Assembly (NCBI GenBank): GCA_038380435.1
Contig: JAWZYU010000017.1
Coordinates: 25,667,283-25,731,282 of the forward strand
Source: Ryuthela nishihirai
Lineage: Eukaryota; Arthropoda; Arachnida; Araneae; Heptathelidae
Reading direction: 5' to 3'
DNA length: 64,000 bases
Every line of letters starts with the position of its first letter. The stretch's first letter is position 1. Of this stretch, positions 57,881-64,000 are shown piece by piece. A program made the translations under genes and the position numbers. The notes under the pieces were generated by a model that was not told the DNA's origin, did not search any database, and was given only the letters and a program-made list of their open reading frames with translations.

Positions 57881-58324
57881 TAGTGAAAAAAAAAAAAGAA
57901 ATTAAGATGTAATGACAAGTTTAGACAAGTTTTTAAACAAGTTTAGCTTGCTACCTATGGAAAACCAAGTGCAAATCTACAGATATGTGTGAAGAACTTT
58001 TTGAATGCCTTCTGTACCACAAGAAGGTGAGGTTGGACTATAAGTGTTAGTCTTGGCTGATTCTGTGCATCATCAGGGGATAGGTTTGTAGCTTTCCTTC
58101 CAGTGTATACCTAGTTACCATATACAGGCAAGAAATTGCAATTGGTTAAATACTAGGCATGTGTAATAATTCTTGTAAATGATGGATACGAATTATTTTG
58201 TTTACCCTTTGTGTATATTGCTGAGTGTAGCACATTTTTTAAGAACCAAATGTTTTGTATAGGATGCTACTTATGAGGGGGAAATAATAATATATATCAA
58301 TAAACATTTGACCTATTAATGAAA

Positions 58325-58600
58325 ACTGGTAAGAATGTTTGGCTTGATAGCATAGCTGAGAAAGTAATTTCATAACACAATAATAATTTGCAACAGATAG
58401 GAAATATTTTATGTGTGTGTGTGTGTGGGGGGGGGGGACATATAAGGATTTAGAAGTAAAGATGAAAAGTATGGAAGATGAGGATTCTCAAGGTGGGCTG
58501 AGCATTTCATAGATGGCGTGAGTAATGCGCTTAGTTCAGCTTCCATATTTGTAGCGAAGAAAATTTTTTTACTTGCCTCAATGTTGGCCATTTCTCATGA
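58325..58600 (+). mobile_element. RTE-like LINE fragment
   Basis: Matches the linker between endonuclease and RT of copies 1 and 2 (tttggcttgatagcatagctgag ... gggctgagcatttcatagatg). It contains an internal (GT)n(G)n run at 58413-58437. Isolated from copy 5 by about 270 bp. Confidence 0.7.
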
Positions 58601-58605
58601 CTTGG

Positions 58606-58780
58606 AAGCTGTTCCTGTAACTTAGTTGGTTGCATATTTAGCTATGGTGTAAAGGTTTGAGCTCTTGCTAAGGCATTGTTGTTTCTTGTGTTCTTTTCTG
58701 ATGAGATCTCATTTTCCTCACAGATCTTTATGGCATTGTGCTCTAAGAGGGACAATTGCCCCCTCTTGGAAAAATTGATT
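58606..58780 (+). mobile_element. SINE family A, very degraded
   Basis: Head-like gttggttgcatatttagctatgg, then gatgagatctcattttcctcacag and tatggcattg in the family order. Confidence 0.4.
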
Positions 58781-59365
58781 GAAAAATTAATTTATTTTGA
58801 ATTATATCAGGTATACCAAAAAAAAAAATGCAGCCTTTTCCTTACCAAAATTTAATCTTTTTGTTTGCATTTTCTTCTGGTCATCTATGCCACTTTTCCT
58901 TTTTTTTTCTGCCCTGATCAGGAGTGGTCAACTTCACAGGATCCTGATGATTTATATCCACTAGACTGAGTTATGGCTTTGAGCTGGATTGCAGATTCTG
59001 GATTTGCCTCTGTTGAGGGAAAATCTGCCTCGTTTTCTGTTTGTCTGTGGGTTGCCAGCAGAGGCACAGGATACTTTATATCAGCTGGTGGATAATTCTG
59101 ATCAGAGACCATTGCAGGCACCTAAACCCTCACTTACCTAGTTGGGCATCATCAATCCTACACTGGAGTAAGGTCTCAGACAGGTCAGTTTTTATCTATA
59201 TTCTGTTTTTGAAAAGGTCCACTGGTAAAGGTGGTGCCTGAAATTCATATCAGCATGGGTGGTTTCAGCCTTTAGCTTTGGGAGAATGCGTCTTTGACCC
59301 ATTTCTGTGATTAGGGGGCTGTTTGATATTGGCTCTACTTCTCTCAATAAACCTAGTTTCTTTAA

Positions 59366-59600
59366 CCCTTACAGTGCTAGGGTTTTTTTTTTTCTCTAAA
59401 AATGTTACTCAACTTCGGGTTATGGAACTGCTAATGAATGAAATAGTTCACTTTACATACTAAGAGAAAGCACACTTGATTCTGAACAAAAAATATATAA
59501 ATTGAAAGGAAAAAAATGTTGGTAAGTATAAAAAACACATTGCAAGGCCATTTGTAGTGATTTTTGAAAACCATTTAATCAGTCCTTGGCACTGAAAGGG
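59366..59600. mobile_element. piggyBac-type MITE (235 bp) in RTE copy 5
   Basis: Left TTAA (59362-59365) then cccttacagtgctaggg; right ccttggcactgaaaggg then TAAA (a decayed TTAA). Other RTE copies read ctttaaacatccc here, so the insertion is into the LINE's own TTAA. Confidence 0.65.
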
Positions 59601-60230
59601 TAAAAAATCCTAATCATTTTCTCTCTGCAGGTACATAGAATTTGACAACATTGAGGATGTCTAGAGAATAATCTCTATGCACACAGGAATTCCAACATTA
59701 TAACCTAGATATTCTGGACTTGCAAGACACCAGATGGACAGGTAAAGGTCAGATACTTAAAAATAATTTGAATTTTTTTTTTCAGGGAGGGAAGATGAAA
59801 AGCATCTTCAAAACATAGGTTTGCTTCACAGTAGACAAGCCAGTGATGCTCCTCTAGGATATGACTGCATTACTGAATGATTTCTTATAGCTGAATTTAA
59901 AACAACAACATAAAGACTTGAATGTTATCTGTTGTTATGCCCATAGAAGACTCTGATGAGAATGAGAAAGGTAGGTTTTATGGTCAACTTCAGGATATTT
60001 TGAATTCTGTCAAGAAAGGAGATATTTCTCTTGTGATAGGTGACTTTAATTGAAGTTGGTATGACCTTTGGGAAGAGGTGTTAGGTCCTTTTGGCACTGG
60101 TAGTTCCAATAGGAGTAGGGAATGTCTCCTACAGGTAAGTTAACCTAACGGTTTGAGAATGACTAACAAACTACAAACACCAGGACATTTATAAATACAC
60201 ATGGGTTGCATAGGAATATGATCAATTATA

Positions 60231-60824
60231 CAGGGTGTCCCTGAATTCATGGCCCAAACGTGAGGAGATGGTAGTACACACCGAACCCACCAATATTCAC
60301 CATAGAATAGGCGACTACAAACACAGCCCGGTGCTGGTAGGGTGCACCCACCCATTTCAGCATGGACGTGCGTCAGCATCTTAATACCACATTTAGGAAC
60401 CAATGGATTGGGTGTGGTGGTCCCATCCTGTGGCTCCCCAGATCGTCCGATCATTCTTGTATCGATTTCTTTCTGTGGGGACATTTGACGAGTGTCATGT
60501 ACGAGATGCCCGTGCAGTTAGCAGAGGATCTGGTATTCTGATTGTCCGTCGCAGTCGCCGATGTGCGTGACAAGCCCGGTATTTACAAGCAGGTACGCTG
60601 ATCACTACTCTGCCGTTGTGCCGCCTGTATCAAAGTTAGTGGGTGGACGTTTGAGCATTTGTTGTAATGATCTCCAATAAATGTTACTCTGGAAACCTCT
60701 GTGTCTGTCCTTCATTTCAGACTCCTCACTGCGTTTGCGGCAGCATATTCTATGATGAATATTGGTGGGTTCGGTGTGTACTACTATCCCCTCACGTTTG
60801 GGCCATGAATTCAGGGACACCCTG
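60231..60824 (+). mobile_element. 594-bp transposon with about 80-bp near-perfect inverted ends
   Basis: Left end cagggtgtccctgaattcat and its complement at the right (atgaattcagggacaccctg). The arms match for about 80 bp (to about 60310 and from about 60746) with only a few mismatches. TA is duplicated at both sides (60229-60230, 60825-60826), and RTE copy 5 reads through once the insert is removed. Confidence 0.85.
60400..60662 (+). pseudogene. C-terminal transposase fragment (IS630/Tc1/mariner group)
   Basis: Inside the 594-bp TIR element: WIGCGGPILWLPRSS, then after a shift DFFLWGHLTSVMYEMP, QLAEDLVF-stop-LSVAVADVRDKPG and RTFEHLL-stop. The D-F-F-L-W-G block and the following helix pattern are typical of this superfamily's third catalytic block. 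The earlier two blocks are absent, so the element is an internally deleted derivative. Confidence 0.65.
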
Positions 60825-61342
60825 TATATTAACACCAAATGGGCTAGTTTTGTTAGTAATACCAGATCATATAGAGTAACCAAAATTGAGTCTGTCAAAA
60901 GTGTCTTGCAACTGAAGCTTAAGAAATGTACTAAGTTTAGGAGAATTGATTTTTCACATTGAAGCTCTGAAAGATCCAGATATAGTCAAATCATACCATG
61001 ATAGGCTACTTAGTCATTTTGATAATTGTAGTTATCTTACTGCTGAATTTGCGAAAGAATGGGATCAGTTTAAGGCAGACTTTTCTTGAAACCAACAGTA
61101 CTCTTTTGGATAAAAAAGAACAGAGGAAACAAAATTATTTGAGTGATAAGGCTATGGAACTTATTTCTGAAAGAGGGAAGTGCAGGAATAATATGAATCA
61201 GCACTCTACTAGTCCTAATGAATAGCATTACAGAGAGGTTAATAAATTTATAATGGATCAGTTAACATATGATAAGTCTTTGGCTTGATAGCTGATAAAG
61301 CAGAGGAAGCAGTTAGTACAACAGCCAAAGCTAAAGGCAAAT

Positions 61343-61921
61343 TTCCGGTCCCTGGCGTTATGGTAGGTGCCATTGGACTGCACTCGCACACGCGCCTCGT
61401 ACACATTACCGGTACTTTGAACAGCCAGTGTTACATCAGTGAGGTGTTGGAGCTTGTGGTCGTACCTTCAGGGGCTCTTTGGTGCCATTTACCAACAGGA
61501 CAATGCCCGACCACGTGTGGCATGCATTGTCCAACAATTCCTGGATAGCCACCATGCAACACTTCTACCTTGACCTGCGAATTCACTGGATCTCTCCCCA
61601 ATTGAACATGTCTGGCCCTTGATCTCATGATGACTAGCACACCAGACACCAGCAGATGAACTTTGGCTACGTATCGAAACTGCATGGACTGACATTCCCC
61701 AAACACATCCGACTTCTCATTCTCTCAATGCCGGACCATGAGAGAAGTGGTTATTGCCACTCATGGTGGCTACACAAGATACTAATTTCTTTGTATTCCA
61801 CAAGTCTAACCGAGTTGTATTTGTAATCATTTGATCCTTGTAACATAAGCTATGTATTCACAAAATATGGCTTTGATATCTCTTGTCTTTCCTGGTGTTG
61901 CACTTTTAATGGCCAGCAGTG
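61343..61921 (+). pseudogene. Tc1-type remnant (3' half with terminus)
   Basis: Plus strand: GAIYQQDNARPRVACIVQQFL (second catalytic block; H replaced by R) and NSLDLSPIEHVWPLIS (third block), followed by ELWLRIETAWTDIPQ. It ends at atggccagcagtgta|ta, a typical inverted terminus next to TA. 5'-truncated, and it adjoins RTE copy 5. Confidence 0.7.
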
Positions 61922-61924
61922 TAT

Positions 61925-62605
61925 ATGAACTGTTTGTACCAAATACTTCATGGTGTACTGACATAACTTTTAGCAGTCAGGGAACTGTCAAAACTTATTG
62001 TTGGTGAAAGCTTGAAAGCTCCATACATCTAATGCAACTCTCTAACTGCTATCAGTGTCTCATTTTTATTAATTAGCACACAAACTGTTAAAACAGATTA
62101 ATCTCTTTTTTAAACAGTTTGACAAAATACTTCTCAAAATGGCCTCAAATATGTAATGGTCAGTCCAAATTTTGTACACAAATTTTCCCTGTGCTATCCT
62201 GTGTCACATTAAAAATTCAAGTTCTTACCTCTAATAAAACACGATTAAGAACCTCTAATCCTTTTGTTCCTGCATTCCAAAAGTTGAATACTGGAAATTT
62301 TACATTTAATGCTTTTTGACCCTCCTGTAATTTTCCAAATATTTCGCTGTCTGGTCCAAAATATCTTCTATGGGTTTTCCTCCCTTGCCACCCCCATGTC
62401 GTGTTAAAAATTCAAGTACCTACCTATGATAGAGCCTGAATTCAAATTTAGAGCAATTTTTTGTGTTGTGCATAGGGAATTATGGATGGTGGTCAAGAGA
62501 CCTGTTGAATTTCAATAGAAAATATGTTAAAATTTTAGTCCCTACATATAATAGATCAGATTTCAAAATCTGAACCACATCCTCCCCCCCATTCTCTTTA
62601 GTTAA
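61925..62605. other. No gene seen
   Basis: AT-rich; a loosely repeated phrase (gtgtcacattaaaaattcaagttctta at 62201 and gtcgtgttaaaaattcaagtacctac at 62399) suggests a decayed tandem unit of about 200 bp. Confidence 0.4.
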
Positions 62606-62695
62606 ATAAAAAAATAAATACCCCCTCAAGCAGCTGCTTTCCACAGAGTTTTCACACCCATCAGTTTATATGCCGTAGTAGAAGGTCTGAGTGCA
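62606..62695 (-). mobile_element. SINE family A, 5'-truncated, minus strand
   Basis: aataccccctcaagcagctgc through cagtttatatgccgtagtag; the head is absent. Confidence 0.75.
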
Positions 62696-62769
62696 ATTTT
62701 AAATTTTCAGGTTCTATCCATCAATTTTTTTGTACTAGTTTCTGATAGTTTTAATAATATAGTTTTCTG

Positions 62770-62912
62770 AGCAATAGTGTGTTAGCTCTAACTAAGGCAG
62801 TGGTCAGCAGTGACTTCGGTCGTAGTAGGGCATGTCCTTGTATGAGAAGGCCTGCTAGGAGTAGATTCTAGGATTCTTCTCTGTTCTATATGTCACAAAT
62901 AAAAAAAAAAAA
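62770..62912 (+). repeat. Family H copy
   Basis: gtgttagctctaactaaggc, ctgctaggagtagattctagg, attcttctctgttctatatgtcac, A-rich end. Confidence 0.55.
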
Positions 62913-63119
62913 TAGTGTTGCAAGTTAAACCATAAACAACAATATGCATGGAAAGATACCTTACAGCAACTTCCATAATTTTTTTCTCATTTGGTGCTGT
63001 TCACTGAAGACTGAGCATTATCTTTGCTCTAAAAAAGTTTTGTTTTACCTAAATAATTTAAATGCAAATCTGTTTTTTTTTTTTGGTTTTAACTTGCAGT
63101 TGAAATAATTAATTGAAAA

Positions 63120-63710
63120 AAAATTGGTTGTTCTGTGTGGAATTTGAACCCATGACCCCAGAAGCATGCCTATCATCCCAGCTGTTAGATCACCAGAAGC
63201 TAACCATTTCTTCAGCAATGTGACATATAAGCATTCCCACAGTTTTTGTTGATTCACCAGTGGCACCATTTATTATCAGGAATCAGGCAGCCAAGCTGCC
63301 ACATATGATGGTAGTAATATTTGCCACTCATGCTCACAGCGTTTTATAAGTAATTCAGTAATAAAGTATCACAGAAAATGTCCTATAGACAAGTATTACA
63401 GGTAACATATCAAGCCTCCCAGAAATATGCTGGGCATCCTTTAGACCAGTAATTCTCAAACTTTTATGCTTCACGTAACCCCTGGAAATGTATATATAAC
63501 TGGCGTACCCCTTGTATAGATAGATAAAACTATAGTTATATGATAACAATGGCTATTTTTACTTTGTTACTACCACTTTATTTTTGTTTGTACTGCGTAT
63601 CCCACATTGAGAAACCCTACTCTAGACCACCAGAAAGCTAACCATTTCTTTTACAACATGACATATAAGCTTTCTGCAATTTTTGTTGATTTGCCAGTTG
63701 TGCCACTGGC
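63120..63710 (-). mobile_element. Two copies of a tRNA-like repeat, one holding a hAT MITE
   Basis: Copy 1 (63120-63270): gtgtggaatttgaacccatgac, cagctgttagatcaccagaagc, aaccatttcttc, gacatataagc. Copy 2 (about 63415-63710) has the same blocks but is split by the MITE at 63448-63620. Related in design to family C. Confidence 0.6.
63448..63620. mobile_element. hAT-like MITE
   Basis: Ends agtaattctcaaac ... ttgagaaaccctac, with an 8-bp target duplication carrying one mismatch (tttagacc 63440-63447, tctagacc 63621-63628). Inserted in a repeat copy whose uninterrupted version lies at 63120-63270. Confidence 0.55.
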
Positions 63711-63769
63711 CACTCGGTTCTTAAGATTTCTTATACTACTAAGTTCTTAAATTCACTTTGTTTTGCTCA

Positions 63770-63910
63770 TGTTTTTTTTTGTTGAAAATCAAGATTTAGA
63801 TAAATTTATCATATTTATCTCAGTCACATTTTCCATAAATAGCTTATTTTAGAAGTTAAGAAGCATTGTATTTAGTTATTCACTAACCTAACATGGAAAT
63901 TTTAATTTTT
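63770..63910 (-). repeat. Family G single arm, minus sense
   Basis: gttgaaaatcaagatttagat, cagtcacattttccataaat, ttattttagaagttaagaagc. Confidence 0.55.
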
Positions 63911-64000
63911 TGTTTATGCAATGTACAAAACATTAAAATGATAGAAAAACAGGTTATGTAGTGGGTGGTTCTTCAGTTCTTTTGATTGGTGCTTTTGAGT

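Larger units (their letters stand above)
52247..58130 (-). mobile_element. RTE-like LINE, copy 3 (old, with two nested insertions)
   Basis: Degenerate copy. The 3' end is at 52247 (cctcaagcaac), then RT to 53403; a Tc1 transposon splits it (53404-54630); RT N-terminus, endonuclease and 5' UTR follow to about 56545; about 1.46 kb with a mariner intervenes; the 5' terminus resumes at about 58011-58130, matching 40799-40895 of copy 1. Many indels; no long frame remains. Confidence 0.8.
58870..61330 (+). mobile_element. RTE-like LINE, copy 5 (nested insertions)
   Basis: Plus strand: 5' UTR (from about 58870), endonuclease region (59640-60225; ggtgactttaattg is the GDFN motif followed by a stop), late endonuclease (60825-61060) and linker to about 61330. 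It is interrupted by a piggyBac-like MITE (59366-59600) and a TIR element (60231-60824), and is followed by a Tc1 remnant. Frames are broken throughout. Confidence 0.8.
45041..64000 (+). other. Intron 2 (open at window end)
   Basis: From the donor GTAGGA to the window end I find no exon that could encode the ataxin-7 zinc finger on the + strand. The stretch is mostly RTE copies 2, 3 and 5 and DNA transposons. Confidence 0.35.

Overview
This is eukaryotic, invertebrate-type nuclear DNA: AT-rich, gene-poor and saturated with transposable elements. There are no operons, no bacterial genes and no CRISPR. The repeats are RTE-like LINEs, Tc1/mariner transposons, tRNA- and 5S-derived SINEs, and piggyBac- and hAT-type MITEs, which fits a large repeat-rich invertebrate genome. 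I cannot fix the lineage; a chelicerate (for example a horseshoe crab) or a mollusc would both fit.

Only one host gene can be supported. Its first coding exon (17739-17823, + strand) starts at an ATG inside a YY1-like motif, 61 bp downstream of a perfect CRE (TGACGTCA) and about 90 bp downstream of a CTCF-like motif. It splices in phase 1 across about 27.1 kb to a 72-nt exon (44969-45040). The 52 encoded residues match the N-terminus of ataxin-7 / ataxin-7-like proteins (the SAGA deubiquitinase-module anchor) in tryptophan pattern and spacing. The following exons, including the zinc finger, are not seen in the window, so nearly everything from 17824 to 64000 would be intron 1 and intron 2.

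Layout. 1-9000: intergenic, with old SINEs, foldback elements and a decayed LINE with an RNase H domain. 9000-11600: a more CpG-containing stretch with possible minus-strand exons and a threefold diverged tandem repeat. 11600-16120: hAT-like MITE and three Tc1-type remnants. 17638-17823: promoter and exon 1. 17824-44968 (intron 1): many SINEs (several with intact target-site duplications), a G-depleted tract, large inverted repeats, RTE copy 4 carrying a Tc1, a SINE and a foldback element, RTE copy 1, and foldbacks. 45041-64000 (intron 2): RTE copies 2, 3 and 5, with copies 3 and 5 carrying nested Tc1, mariner, MITE and TIR insertions.

How the mobile DNA may work together: one RTE family has at least six loci here. 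The 3' end of the commonest SINE family resembles the 3' end of that RTE. The same SINE body occurs with a tRNA-like head and, once, with a 5S rRNA-like head. This suggests a LINE-SINE partnership with promoter exchange. A second theme is a set of foldback elements with long inverted arms, two of which carry tRNA-like sequence; one copy has an 11-bp target duplication.
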